This document shows, piece by piece, positions 1 to 8,871 of a stretch of DNA of 64,000 nt. Under the pieces are notes generated by a model. The model saw nothing but the letters and a program-made list of their open reading frames with translations. It did not search any database and was not told the DNA's origin. Within the stretch, counting starts at the first letter, position 1. The number at the start of each line of letters is the position of its first letter. Source of the DNA: JAABVY01 sp964627935 (GTDB lineage: Bacteria; Zixibacteria; MSB-5A5; JAABVY01); assembly GCA_964627935.1 (NCBI GenBank), contig CAZVLB010000004.1:1-64000 (forward strand). The letters run 5' to 3'. Both the position numbers and the translations under genes were made by a program.

Positions 1-27
1 GACGACTGCTGTCCCTTTACACCGTAA
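1..27 (+). CDS. 3' end of a dockerin-type secreted protein (partial)
   Basis: Only the last eight codons and the TAA stop are in the window; they read D-D-C-C-P-F-T-P. The protein encoded at 2688-5144 ends D-D-C-C-P-Y-T-P, so this is very likely the tail of a third, paralogous secreted subtilase/dockerin protein lying just upstream. Nothing can be said about its catalytic part. The identity rests on this short Cys-containing tail match and on the tandem arrangement of two such genes downstream. Confidence 0.6.
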   Translation, partial: DDCCPFTP

Positions 28-64
28 AGACGGCAAATAGATCAATATGATCTGATACTAAAAT

Positions 65-90
65 CGGGAACGCCTGAACCGGCGTTCCCG
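65..90 (+). terminator. Hairpin after the partial dockerin gene
   Basis: A perfect 10-bp stem (CGGGAACGCC / GGCGTTCCCG) with a 6-nt loop lies 37 bases after the stop codon. It has no T-tract, so it is either a weak or factor-assisted terminator or a 3'-end stabilising hairpin. Confidence 0.5.
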
Positions 91-103
91 TGGTATAAAA
101 TCC

Positions 104-139
104 TATCACCGTGCCGATCAAAGGATTGGCACGGTGATA
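104..139 (+). terminator. Second hairpin, 12-bp perfect stem
   Basis: TATCACCGTGCC pairs perfectly with GGCACGGTGATA around a 12-nt loop. It follows the hairpin at 65-90 and again lacks a T-run. A related stem built on GCCGTGCC / GGCACGGC, this time with a T-run, ends the gene at 5449-6309. Confidence 0.45.
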
Positions 140-185
140 TATTGTTCCGCGAGATACTTCAAAAGAGAGTCATTTTGGTCAGGTT

Positions 186-215
186 TTTACATATATGACC
201 GAAACAAATTATAAA
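186..215 (+). promoter_or_regulatory. Possible sigma-70 promoter of the first subtilase gene
   Basis: TTTACA (186-191) and TATAAA (210-215) are separated by 18 bp, 57 bases before the ATG at 272. The match is fair only, in AT-rich DNA. Confidence 0.3.
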
Positions 216-271
216 CTCCTAATGTTGAGTAATTTAGGTATCATTAATCTTAACATCGGGAGCGGTGGAAT

Positions 272-2623
272 ATGAAACACTTAGTTCTAACAACATTACT
301 GGTTTTGACCTTTGTAGCACCCCTGTCTGCAGTTTATTATGAGGGCAGCGATGTCCAGCCGGATGCGGAGGTACGTTATGCTGAAGATGTACTCATTATA
401 AATTTCGAGGAGTATGTTCAAACCGCAGCATTCAGTAAAAGCGCTGGAGATATTTCAACCGGCCTCTACGAGGTTGATAATATTTTCATAGATAAGAATG
501 TTCAGAAATTAGAAAAGCTTTTTAAAACGGCTCAGGCGCCTGATAAAGGCTCCAATAAGCCCGATCTTTCCCGTTACTACAGAATTGAATTTCCCAATCC
601 TGTAGATATTCATGAAATGAAAGCCCAGCTTGAGCAGGCAGACGGCGTGGGGCATGTGGAACTGGTTGGTATTCATCCGATTATGGCCGTTCCTGATGAC
701 AATTTTTTCAGCACTCAATGGCATCATAATCGGGCCAGTGATATTGATATAGACAGTCCCGAGGCCTGGGATGTTGAAACTGGTGACAGTGCCGTGATTG
801 TAGCCATAGTTGATACCGGCGTGCAATGGGATCATCCCGATCTGGCCGGAGCGGCTCCCTATACCAATGGCAACATCTGGATCAACTGGGATGAATTTAA
901 TGGAACAGATGGTGTCGATGATGACGGCAATGGCTATGTCGACGATTATCGCGGCTGGGACTGGGTCAGTGTAACCGGCGCATGGAGTGGAGAAGACGCC
1001 ACTACGCCGGATAACGATCCCATGGACTTCAACGGCCATGGTACGCATTGCGCCGGAATAGCGGCTGCGATTACAAATAACGGCCTCGGTGTTGCCGGTG
1101 TTGCCGGTGGTTTTTATCCCTCAGATCGAGGCAGTAAAATTATGAGTTTGCGGGCAGGATGGTCAGCTCCGCATCCCACCGGCGGTTATGAAACCGGTTA
1201 TGTCAGGATGGATTTCTGTGCCGAGGCTTTTTACTATGCCGTCGATAATGGGGCTGATGTTATCAGTTGCAGCTGGGGCTCCTCGAATTCCGGTGGAATC
1301 GCCGCGGCCCTGAGTTATGCTGTCAGCAATGATGTGATCGTCTGCAAGGCGGCAGGTAATTCCGCCAGTACATCCGCCGATTATCTTTGTTCGCAGCCCT
1401 CGGTCGTTTCGGTGGCCTCGACCACGTCGAGTGACACAAAATCCAGTTTTTCAAATTACGGAGCCTGGGTAGATATATCAGCTCCGGGCAGCGGGATCTA
1501 TTCAACTTATTCTAATCATGGTTCCGCCACATTTGCAACGCTTTCAGGCACTTCCATGGCCTGCCCGATGGCGGCAGGACTGTGCGCCCTGATAAAATCA
1601 CGTGATCTGAGCCTGACAAAATCCGATATAGAAACTATAATGTTTAATTCCGCCGATGACATTTCGGATGAGAATCCCGGCTATGTTGGTATGCTGGGTG
1701 CGGGCAGGATCAACTCGTTTAATGCGGTTAACCAGCTGGTATATATAACGCTCGATGGTACGCCTCGTATGGGATTACCGCCCCTGACCGTCAATTTTGC
1801 GGGCGATTCGCCATTTGATATTCAGTCCTGGAAATATGAATTCGGTGACGGCGATACAAGTGTACTGCAGAACCCGCAGCATATCTACGATCAGGCCGGA
1901 GCATATTCTGTTGTTGTTGAAGCCACATCCCCTTTGGGAGATGTGACCCAGACACTTGATAATTATGTGTTTGTGCTGGCCGATACGGTGGAAATAGGTC
2001 AGTTTGAGGGTGACGGGTCGACGACCGCTATTCAGATCCCTGTGAGACTCAATAATGTCGGGCCGGTCAATGAGATTATTCTGCCGATACAGTTCAGTGG
2101 TCCATTGAATCTGGATTATGTTGATTTTACAGTAGATGGTACCCGTGCAGATTATTTTGAACGGGCTCAGCTTCAGCAGCTCAATTATGTGCAGAAAATC
2201 CTGGTTTTCAGGCTGGTTGCCAATGACGGTGGCGGTTCTCCTCCGCTTTCACCCGGTAATGGAGATATAATCAGGATTAATTTCAATCTTGCGGGTGGAG
2301 AAGGTGTCACTAATCTTGAGTTTACAACTATAAATGACTATGAACTGGGTATCTCGACTCATCTTGGGGATTATGTTCCGGAGGAGCTTTCCGGATCGAT
2401 TACCATCTCAAACGCATTGCGTGGAGATGCCAATGCCGATGGTGCGGTTAATGTGTCCGATGCGGTTCATATTATTAATTATGTGTTTGTAGGCGGTTTG
2501 CCTCCGGCCACCCAGTGCGCGGGCGATGCCAACAATGACGGCCTTATAAACGTCAGTGATGCTGTGTTTATTATAAATTATGTATTTGTTAGCGGAAGCC
2601 CCGAACCGGTATCATGCTTCTGA
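272..2623 (+). CDS. Secreted subtilisin-like serine protease with PKD and dockerin domains
   Basis: This 783-residue protein starts with a signal peptide (about residues 1-20), then a propeptide-like stretch, and an S8 peptidase domain with the full triad: Asp181 in V-D-T-G, His256 in G-H-G-T-H and Ser428 in G-T-S-M-A. A PKD domain follows (about 490-570, with F-G-D-G at 524), then a beta-rich region resembling a cohesin-type fold (about 570-715, weak). Two dockerin type I calcium-binding repeats end the protein (717-783). An SD-like GGTGG precedes the ATG. It is expected to act outside the cell, hydrolysing protein, with the dockerin mediating attachment; the partner is unknown. The next gene is a paralog with the same domain order, which suggests tandem duplication. 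Family assignment is very secure; the substrate is unknown. Confidence 0.93.
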   Translation: MKHLVLTTLLVLTFVAPLSAVYYEGSDVQPDAEVRYAEDVLIINFEEYVQTAAFSKSAGDISTGLYEVDNIFIDKNVQKLEKLFKTAQAPDKGSNKPDLSRYYRIEFPNPVDIHEMKAQLEQADGVGHVELVGIHPIMAVPDDNFFSTQWHHNRASDIDIDSPEAWDVETGDSAVIVAIVDTGVQWDHPDLAGAAPYTNGNIWINWDEFNGTDGVDDDGNGYVDDYRGWDWVSVTGAWSGEDATTPDNDPMDFNGHGTHCAGIAAAITNNGLGVAGVAGGFYPSDRGSKIMSLRAGWSAPHPTGGYETGYVRMDFCAEAFYYAVDNGADVISCSWGSSNSGGIAAALSYAVSNDVIVCKAAGNSASTSADYLCSQPSVVSVASTTSSDTKSSFSNYGAWVDISAPGSGIYSTYSNHGSATFATLSGTSMACPMAAGLCALIKSRDLSLTKSDIETIMFNSADDISDENPGYVGMLGAGRINSFNAVNQLVYITLDGTPRMGLPPLTVNFAGDSPFDIQSWKYEFGDGDTSVLQNPQHIYDQAGAYSVVVEATSPLGDVTQTLDNYVFVLADTVEIGQFEGDGSTTAIQIPVRLNNVGPVNEIILPIQFSGPLNLDYVDFTVDGTRADYFERAQLQQLNYVQKILVFRLVANDGGGSPPLSPGNGDIIRINFNLAGGEGVTNLEFTTINDYELGISTHLGDYVPEELSGSITISNALRGDANADGAVNVSDAVHIINYVFVGGLPPATQCAGDANNDGLINVSDAVFIINYVFVSGSPEPVSCF

Positions 2624-2687
2624 GATAAAGCGTATGGCCGATAATAAAATGATAATAACATATTTTATCATATTTAAGGAGTCAGAG

Positions 2688-5144
2688 ATGTTAAGAGCCG
2701 TAACCTGTTCCTTTCTTGTTCTTTTCCTGCTGATCGGCTTCTGCGGTATTTTGAAGGCGGATGAGTCCTTCGTCTTCACGCCGTTGAATGAAAACGATCA
2801 GATTATTCCGGGCAAGATAATTGTCCAATTCAAAGAAGGTGCTTTGCCCCAGCACAAGATGCGATTTGAGGGGATCAGCCTCTCTCTGGGCAATAGTTCA
2901 GTTGATGAACTCAATGATAAATACAATGCCACCCGTGCCGAACAGCTTTTTCACGGCGTGGATATAACGTCGAAAAACGCTGATATGAACCTGCCGGGTT
3001 TCTATGTAATCGAAATCGATCCGAATCAGGACGAGATGCAGGCTGTTCTGGAATATGGCAAGCATCCTGATGTTGCCCATGCGCAGCCGGTGTTTTTCTA
3101 CCCGTTCCGGGATGTGCCCAACGATCCCATGCTGGTTGATCAGTACTGGCTCGACCAGACTAATGACAGCGATATCGACGCTCCCGAGGCCTGGACCTAC
3201 GCCAAAGGCAGCGAGACAATTATCGTCGGTGTCAATGATTCCGGTGTGCTCTGGGATCATCCCGACCTGATCGATAACATCTGGCAGAATATGGGTGAAG
3301 ACGCCGATGGTGATGGCCGTACAATTGAAGGCTTCGGATTCGATCCGGATGACTTAAATGGTATTGACGATGATGGAAATGGCCGTGTCGATGACCTGAT
3401 CGGCTATGATTTTGTTAATGTCGGTAATCCTCCCATTTGTCCCGGTGAGGATGGTGTCGGCTATGATAACGATCCCAGGGATTTCAGCGGACATGGCACT
3501 AATATCGCCGGCTTGATTTCGGCTACTACCAATAATGGAGTTGGTGTTGCCGGTGTTGCCGGTGGATCGAATCCCAAGTTCAAGGGTGTAAAGATTATGT
3601 GTCTGCGCTCCGGTTACCTGACCAATGACTGCCTCAATGGAGGTGTTGATGGTTCGGCCGGCGTGCAGTGCTTCAATTATGCTGTGGCCAAGGGTGTTCA
3701 TGTTATCAATGTCAGTTATGGCCCGCAGTATTCCGAGCCCTGCAATCCCGGCTATGGTACCGACCTTGCCACCAGAAATGCGATTATCAATGCGCTTAAT
3801 CATGATGTGGTTGTTACTATTGCCGCCGGAAACGACAATGTCGACTGCCCGGATTACATGGCGATCATCGGTGGCGTCTTAAATATTGCCGCACTGGATC
3901 AGAATGATAATAAGGCATGGTTTTCCAATTATGGCACCTGGATTCACCTCTCCGCAGCAGGTGTGGATATGCAAACAACCGAATCCGATCAGGGTAATCC
4001 CGACTATGCCGCCTGGCAGGGTACATCTTACTCCGCCCCGGTTGTCGCCGGAGTGGCCGCATTGATCAGGTCCCATAACCCGACATTGCTCAACGATTCC
4101 ATTAATTCGATTTTGATTAATACCGCCGATGATCTCGGTAATCCCGATCTCGGTGCCGGTCGTGTCAATGCAATGAATGCCATAATGTCATTGCCGACAG
4201 CCTATTTCACGACTACTTCGGAAGTTGACACATTCCCGAATTTCACGGTCAATTTCACTGATGGCTCGCCTACCTCCGGTATTACCAGCTGGGATTGGGA
4301 CTTCGGCGATGGCGGCTCATCGACCGACCAGAATCCGAGCCATGAGTATACGCAGGCAGGTCTGTATGATGTTTCCCTGACAATCAATTCGCCGATTGGC
4401 AGCGACACATATACTTATCCGAAGCTTGTCTATGCTGTGGGAGATAGCCTGTATGTAGATGAAATAGCCGGTTTGAGCGTCGGCGATACAGCTACGGTTT
4501 ACTTCAATTTGAAAAACAATATCGATATTACTGAAATTAAGATTCCTTTCCAGTATGGTGGAGCGGCCAATCTGGAGTGGGTTGGCTTCTCTGTACATAC
4601 CGATGGTACTCGTTGTGACTATTTCGAGAAGGCCTCGGTCGTAGGTATTGGTCTCAACCGCGGATATATCCATCTGCGGGCGGATAACACCAGTGACAGG
4701 ATACCTGACCCATTACCTCCCGGGGATGGTCCGATCTGCTATATGAAATTCAGGGTGGGTTCGGATGGTCAGTCTACTGTTGGCGCTATTCCGGGCTGGC
4801 AGGATTTCTTCCTGCAGACACCCTATTTCGGTTTTGAGAGCCACTTTATCGATGGTTATGTTTCCACCGCCCCTCCCTGCCAGGGAACCTGTGGAGATGC
4901 TAATCTGGATTTGAGCGTAAATGTCTCGGATGCGGTCTGGGTTATCAACTATGTATTCGCATCGGGACTGCCGCCCTTGCCGGTCCTTTCCTGCGGTGAT
5001 GCTAATTCAGATGGTGATGTTAACGTTTCCGATGCGGTCTGGATCATCAATTTTGTATTTGTGGCCGGAAGCAATCCTCCCGGAACCTGTGCGCCCGGTG
5101 CGCCTGCCTGGGGTGGAGATGATTGTTGCCCGTACACACCCTAA
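2688..5144 (+). CDS. Secreted subtilisin-like serine protease with PKD and dockerin domains (paralog)
   Basis: The start at 2688 is chosen because AAGGAG sits 6 nt upstream and a signal peptide begins there; the reading frame is open further upstream, but those residues do not look like protein of this family. The 818-residue product repeats the neighbour's order: signal peptide, propeptide, S8 domain (Asp184 in V-N-D-S-G, His269 in G-H-G-T-N, Ser447 in G-T-S-Y-S), PKD domain with F-G-D-G, cohesin-like region and two dockerin repeats. It then adds a Gly/Pro tail ending D-D-C-C-P-Y-T-P, which the upstream gene lacks. The residue after H-G-T is Asn instead of the usual His; the catalytic His itself is kept. 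It is probably co-transcribed with or recently duplicated from its neighbour. Confidence 0.93.
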   Translation: MLRAVTCSFLVLFLLIGFCGILKADESFVFTPLNENDQIIPGKIIVQFKEGALPQHKMRFEGISLSLGNSSVDELNDKYNATRAEQLFHGVDITSKNADMNLPGFYVIEIDPNQDEMQAVLEYGKHPDVAHAQPVFFYPFRDVPNDPMLVDQYWLDQTNDSDIDAPEAWTYAKGSETIIVGVNDSGVLWDHPDLIDNIWQNMGEDADGDGRTIEGFGFDPDDLNGIDDDGNGRVDDLIGYDFVNVGNPPICPGEDGVGYDNDPRDFSGHGTNIAGLISATTNNGVGVAGVAGGSNPKFKGVKIMCLRSGYLTNDCLNGGVDGSAGVQCFNYAVAKGVHVINVSYGPQYSEPCNPGYGTDLATRNAIINALNHDVVVTIAAGNDNVDCPDYMAIIGGVLNIAALDQNDNKAWFSNYGTWIHLSAAGVDMQTTESDQGNPDYAAWQGTSYSAPVVAGVAALIRSHNPTLLNDSINSILINTADDLGNPDLGAGRVNAMNAIMSLPTAYFTTTSEVDTFPNFTVNFTDGSPTSGITSWDWDFGDGGSSTDQNPSHEYTQAGLYDVSLTINSPIGSDTYTYPKLVYAVGDSLYVDEIAGLSVGDTATVYFNLKNNIDITEIKIPFQYGGAANLEWVGFSVHTDGTRCDYFEKASVVGIGLNRGYIHLRADNTSDRIPDPLPPGDGPICYMKFRVGSDGQSTVGAIPGWQDFFLQTPYFGFESHFIDGYVSTAPPCQGTCGDANLDLSVNVSDAVWVINYVFASGLPPLPVLSCGDANSDGDVNVSDAVWIINFVFVAGSNPPGTCAPGAPAWGGDDCCPYTP

Positions 5145-5152
5145 AAAAATCC

Positions 5153-5183
5153 ATGGGAGTGGACCCAAGTCCACTCCCATTTG
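5153..5183 (+). terminator. Intrinsic terminator
   Basis: ATGGGAGTGGAC and GTCCACTCCCAT form a 12-bp perfect stem with a 4-nt loop, followed by TTTG. It lies 8 bases after the stop of the second subtilase gene. Confidence 0.75.
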
Positions 5184-5322
5184 TATAATAGATATGAAAG
5201 GAGTGATGCCTGCAATTGTTAGATAATGATAAAGAGAGTACCTCCATTCTTCAGACTTGCTGTCACTATTCGTCACCATTTTACAATGCCATTTATAATT
5301 TCGATTGCTTAGGATTTTTTTA

Positions 5323-5352
5323 TTGACTTTGATTATGATGTGGCTTTATTAT
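5323..5352 (+). promoter_or_regulatory. Candidate sigma-70 promoter
   Basis: TTGACT (5323-5328) and TATTAT (5347-5352) are 18 bp apart. The roughly 265-base interval between the terminator at 5183 and the ATG at 5449 holds nothing else I can support apart from this promoter and an ordinary ribosome binding site. Confidence 0.45.
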
Positions 5353-5448
5353 TCGCTAAACCGCTGCCATCAATGGCCAGGGTTAAAATTAGGCTATATC
5401 CTTATTGAATAGAAAATAATCGTTTTACAAAATTGGAGGTTATAAAAA

Positions 5449-6309
5449 ATGAGATTGGATCTTGCAAAAACAATTGCAATCACCGCCGCGCTTTTTTTGA
5501 TGCTGACAGCATTCGTTTCGGCTCAGACCGATTCTGCCTGGTTGCAGCTTCGCTATGAAACAAATGATTTTCAGTACGAAAATGATTCGACCCTGACGGT
5601 TGAGCTGTGGGTCAAGTCAAATACAAATGTAAAGGCGGCCTCTCTGGGCTTTGAACAGAGCCGTTTTCTCTTTGACTATGACTCGGCAAAATGGAATCCC
5701 GCCACAACAACTGTTGATGGTCCGCAGATTGATTTCAGGGCAGATACGGCCATCATTGGCGGCGTATCCGGATTCATCAATCCGGTGATGTTTGAGGCGT
5801 CGGCTGACTATTTCCATGCGGTTACTGTCTGGATGACATTTAAGGCCGACTCAACAGGCATTATAACAACAGAAAAACAGCAGTTCTTCCTGGACTCGAC
5901 ATTTTTCCCTCCGGCCGGACCATTTATCTTCACAGCTGAGGCCGGCACGAATATCTCCCCAGAGTTTGAAGGTGATACGATACAGCTGGGCATTTCCAAG
6001 GTATATGATATAGAAAAGGGAACATTGCCTGAAAATTTTACCCTGGGCAACAATTACCCGAACCCGTTCAACCCGACAACAAACATTGAGTTTGCTCTGC
6101 CCAAGAAAGCTCATGTCAGACTCGATGTTTACAATATGCTGGGCCAGAAGGTCCGTACTCTGGTTGACAAGGAACTGGAGGCAGGCTTCAAGGTTGTGAC
6201 CTGGGATGGTAAGGATGACAGTGGCAGCGAGGTTGCCAGCGGTGTTTATCTGTATAAGATGGATGCCGGCAGCTTCTCCCAGAGCAAGAAGATGAGTCTG
6301 GTTAAATAG
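5449..6309 (+). CDS. Secreted protein with type IX-like C-terminal sorting domain
   Basis: The 286-residue protein has a signal peptide (cleavage probably after V-S-A near residue 25) and a beta-rich region of about 160 residues that I cannot assign; its pattern of alternating hydrophobic strands would suit a cohesin-like sandwich. Residues from about 198 to the end form a Por-type sorting domain: N-Y-P-N-P-F-N-P-T, then a V-Y-N-M-L-G-Q-x-V core, a G-x-x-x-V-x-W-D strand, and an S-G-V-Y-L-Y-x-M finish. In FCB bacteria this tail directs secretion and cell-surface attachment. GGAGG lies about 10 nt before the ATG. The same tail occurs in the protein at 49709-52198. The function of the passenger domain is unknown. 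Confidence 0.85.
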   Translation: MRLDLAKTIAITAALFLMLTAFVSAQTDSAWLQLRYETNDFQYENDSTLTVELWVKSNTNVKAASLGFEQSRFLFDYDSAKWNPATTTVDGPQIDFRADTAIIGGVSGFINPVMFEASADYFHAVTVWMTFKADSTGIITTEKQQFFLDSTFFPPAGPFIFTAEAGTNISPEFEGDTIQLGISKVYDIEKGTLPENFTLGNNYPNPFNPTTNIEFALPKKAHVRLDVYNMLGQKVRTLVDKELEAGFKVVTWDGKDDSGSEVASGVYLYKMDAGSFSQSKKMSLVK

Positions 6310-6330
6310 ATCAACATAGAATCTGACTAT

Positions 6331-6383
6331 ATTGCCGTGCCAAAATGGCGTACAATTATGCCACAATGGCACGGCAATTTTTT
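6331..6383 (+). terminator. Intrinsic terminator
   Basis: ATTGCCGTGCCA (6331-6342) pairs perfectly with TGGCACGGCAAT (6367-6378), with a further inner TGGC/GCCA pairing, followed by a run of T residues. It begins 21 bases after the stop of the sorting-domain gene. Confidence 0.8.
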
Positions 6384-6480
6384 ATGGGTTTGCTGTTTAT
6401 GAAAATGGATGTAACCTGTTATAATTTATGATATTAAAGATAAACGACAGCTTCCCGGGCAATCAAAATGTATATTTTTA

Positions 6481-6509
6481 TTGACTTTAGCATTTCCATA
6501 AAATAATAT
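6481..6509 (+). promoter_or_regulatory. Sigma-70 promoter placing the transcript start next to the ATG
   Basis: TTGACT (6481-6486), 17 bp, TAATAT (6504-6509). Initiation about 7 bases downstream of the -10 would fall near 6516, only some 7 bases before the ATG at 6523, where no Shine-Dalgarno site is seen. Confidence 0.55.
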
Positions 6510-6522
6510 AGGCGTTACAATT

Positions 6523-8715
6523 ATGATAGCGGTTTCAGGTCACAAGGTACTCATTGGTAAAGAGGAATACCTCCCGTTTTCCGCAGAGATTCATTATTTT
6601 CGGGTGCCAAAGCGGTACTGGTCGATCTGTTTTGAGCGGATAAAAAGGGCAGGGTTCAGGATCATCTCGACGGTTGTCCCGTGGAATTTGCATGAGGATA
6701 ACAACCGCGATTTTGATTTTTCCGGATTTACCGATCCATCCAGGGATTTAATCGTCTTTATAGAATTGGCCCGTGAATTCGGGTTCAAGATGATATTAAG
6801 GCCCGGGCCGTTTATCGGGTCGCAATGGGCTCGTAATGGGCTGCCGGAATTCCTGGATAAATTCCCCGAGATTTTTGCACTTGATTCGGACGGTAAGAGG
6901 GTGCAGCCTGAGGCAGAAGATGGGGTTAAGACAAGCTACTTTCCGTCTCTTTTAAATCCTCGCTATCAGAATTTCGTTAAGCATTATCTCAATGGCTTAA
7001 CTGAGATTATCAAAAATTATATATATCCCCGCGGCCCGATTTTTATGCTGGAGCTGGGCAGTGATAATTTCTTCGGAGGAAATTATCGTCCCAAGAGTGC
7101 GGATTATAATCCATACAATATGACCGAACTGTACCCGCAGTTTCTTCAGAATGAATATGGAGAAGATATCAAGGCATTCAATAAGGTATATGGATTAAAA
7201 CTGAAGGAATTCGAGCAAATCGGTCAGCTTGAGGATGTCAAGGTAATTCAGGACAAGAGTCTGGCCACCAAGCTGGATTGGCTCAAGTTCAAGGATTTTA
7301 TCCAGATTGGCTATGTTAACTCATTGCGCGATCTGTACTTATCATTCTCGTGCCATCCGTTGTTTTTGAGCACAGTCAGTTTCCGGGCCAATGTTCAGCC
7401 GCCCATGAATGATTTCACTCCGCCTGAAGAGGAAGAGCCCAAGATCTCCGGTGTAAGGCTGACCTGGAACGATTCATCATCGGATTTATTGCAAAAGGTC
7501 CGTTATCTGTCTGCCAATAGTGATTTCCCGTTTGCGACCGAGATTTCGATCGGGATGTCCTCTCCGGAACCTGAAAAATCAAAGAGTTTCTTCCCCGTAT
7601 CGGACCGTGCCACCCGTTATATATTATCCCTGGCTCTGGCCGGCGGAATCAAGGGTTTCAATGCCAGTATGTTTGTGGAACGGGATCATTGGTATGATGC
7701 CGCTTTGGCCAATGATGGCACGATTCAGCCTGCTTATGATGTGCTCAAATATTTCAATGCCGCCGCAATGCAGGTCGATTTTGGCGCATTTGATCCGGTA
7801 ACTGAAGTGGGGGTTGTATCTTATAAGCAGCATGCGTTTCTGGATCTGCTTGCCGATGAAGAGGATTTTGATTATATCGAAAACCTTATTTATTCGACCC
7901 TTCCGGGAGTGGGCCGCGACCTGGATCGTCTCAAGATCGATTATGTAATCCCGGAATTGACCAATCCAGCCAGCCTTGAAAAATGCAAAACTTTGATTAT
8001 TCCCCTTTCTGAATATATGGATGCGGCTGAACAGGAATTGATAGTAGAGAAAATTAAGGCCGGCTGCAATGTTATCTTCACCGGCCTTGTGCCAAAATAT
8101 AACAGCAGCGGGGTAGCCTGCAATATCCTGTCATCATTCCTCAAACTGCGCTCGAACTCATCATTTGAGGTGGGCGAGATCAAATATGACGACTGGGTGT
8201 TCCCGACCCTGCTTTACGGCAGCTTAAGTTGCAGTGACTCGCAGGCAAAGGCGATTGCCAAATCCGGCAAAAAGAATGTGGCCTACAGGTTTAACCGCTT
8301 CAAGGGCAAGGTCTTTTTTGTCAGTTTCGATCTTTCAACCCAATATTATCATACCAAGATGATTTTGCTGGAATCGTTTCTGGCTGAATGCAATGTCAGG
8401 CCATTTATCCACACATCCAATCCTGATGTTCGGGCGATTTTACGCACAGATAAAAAACGGGCCCTATTGTATCTTCTTTATTCCAAGCCGCAGCTTCCCT
8501 TCAAGACAGTGGAGAGGCATCCCCAGCAGGTTGCGGTAAAGGTCGATCTCAAGCAAGCCGGTATCAGGACCGCCAAACTGCGTATGGTGGAGCTATTCTC
8601 GGGTGAGAAGGAGATGATCACGAATAAGAAGCTGTCGGACGGCTTTATTACCACTTTGCGCAGCCTGGACAGCCGTGTCTGGCTGATTGCCCCGGCCCAG
8701 AAAAAATCCTCATAA
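6523..8715 (+). CDS. Divergent GH35-like glycoside hydrolase (beta-galactosidase family)
   Basis: The 730-residue protein lacks a signal peptide and should be cytoplasmic. Its N-terminal half follows GH35: I-H-Y-F-R-V-P near residue 25, a V-P-W-N-L-H-E motif, F-D-F-S-G, F-I-E-L-A-R-E and L-R-P-G-P-F. The nucleophile strand is kept as A-T-E-I with Glu340. The acid/base region is not: where the family has E-N-E-Y-G, this protein reads L-E-L-G-S-D-N-F-F-G around Glu177, so the usual second Glu is not in place. The C-terminal part resembles the family's accessory domains. Activity on beta-galactosides is plausible but uncertain; it might use another residue or be inactive. It stands alone between a terminator and the htrA promoter and may be translated from a leaderless mRNA. 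Confidence 0.78.
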   Translation: MIAVSGHKVLIGKEEYLPFSAEIHYFRVPKRYWSICFERIKRAGFRIISTVVPWNLHEDNNRDFDFSGFTDPSRDLIVFIELAREFGFKMILRPGPFIGSQWARNGLPEFLDKFPEIFALDSDGKRVQPEAEDGVKTSYFPSLLNPRYQNFVKHYLNGLTEIIKNYIYPRGPIFMLELGSDNFFGGNYRPKSADYNPYNMTELYPQFLQNEYGEDIKAFNKVYGLKLKEFEQIGQLEDVKVIQDKSLATKLDWLKFKDFIQIGYVNSLRDLYLSFSCHPLFLSTVSFRANVQPPMNDFTPPEEEEPKISGVRLTWNDSSSDLLQKVRYLSANSDFPFATEISIGMSSPEPEKSKSFFPVSDRATRYILSLALAGGIKGFNASMFVERDHWYDAALANDGTIQPAYDVLKYFNAAAMQVDFGAFDPVTEVGVVSYKQHAFLDLLADEEDFDYIENLIYSTLPGVGRDLDRLKIDYVIPELTNPASLEKCKTLIIPLSEYMDAAEQELIVEKIKAGCNVIFTGLVPKYNSSGVACNILSSFLKLRSNSSFEVGEIKYDDWVFPTLLYGSLSCSDSQAKAIAKSGKKNVAYRFNRFKGKVFFVSFDLSTQYYHTKMILLESFLAECNVRPFIHTSNPDVRAILRTDKKRALLYLLYSKPQLPFKTVERHPQQVAVKVDLKQAGIRTAKLRMVELFSGEKEMITNKKLSDGFITTLRSLDSRVWLIAPAQKKSS

Positions 8716-8813
8716 TATTGCAGATTGAAAGTATTTTTGCCGGGATTGAATAATATCCACATTAATTGGAACAATTTAAGATTCTTGACAGTATTATAAA
8801 TGTAAAAATCATA

Positions 8814-8841
8814 TTGACTTTTGGCAATATTTTCGTATATT
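8814..8841 (+). promoter_or_regulatory. Candidate promoter for the HtrA protease gene
   Basis: TTGACT (8814-8819), 16 bp, TATATT (8836-8841). A transcript starting near 8848 excludes a possible TTG start at 8821 and fits the TTG at 8872. A second TTGACA at 8785-8790 has no good -10 partner. Confidence 0.45.
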
Positions 8842-8871
8842 TCTTGTTTCTTAAAGATGCGGAGGACATTC

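Noticed and set aside
5208..5228. Mini-frame of six codons after AAGGAGTG between the subtilase and sorting-domain genes
   Set aside because: The ribosome-like site is good, but the peptide is only six residues long, lies upstream of the next promoter and has no visible role.
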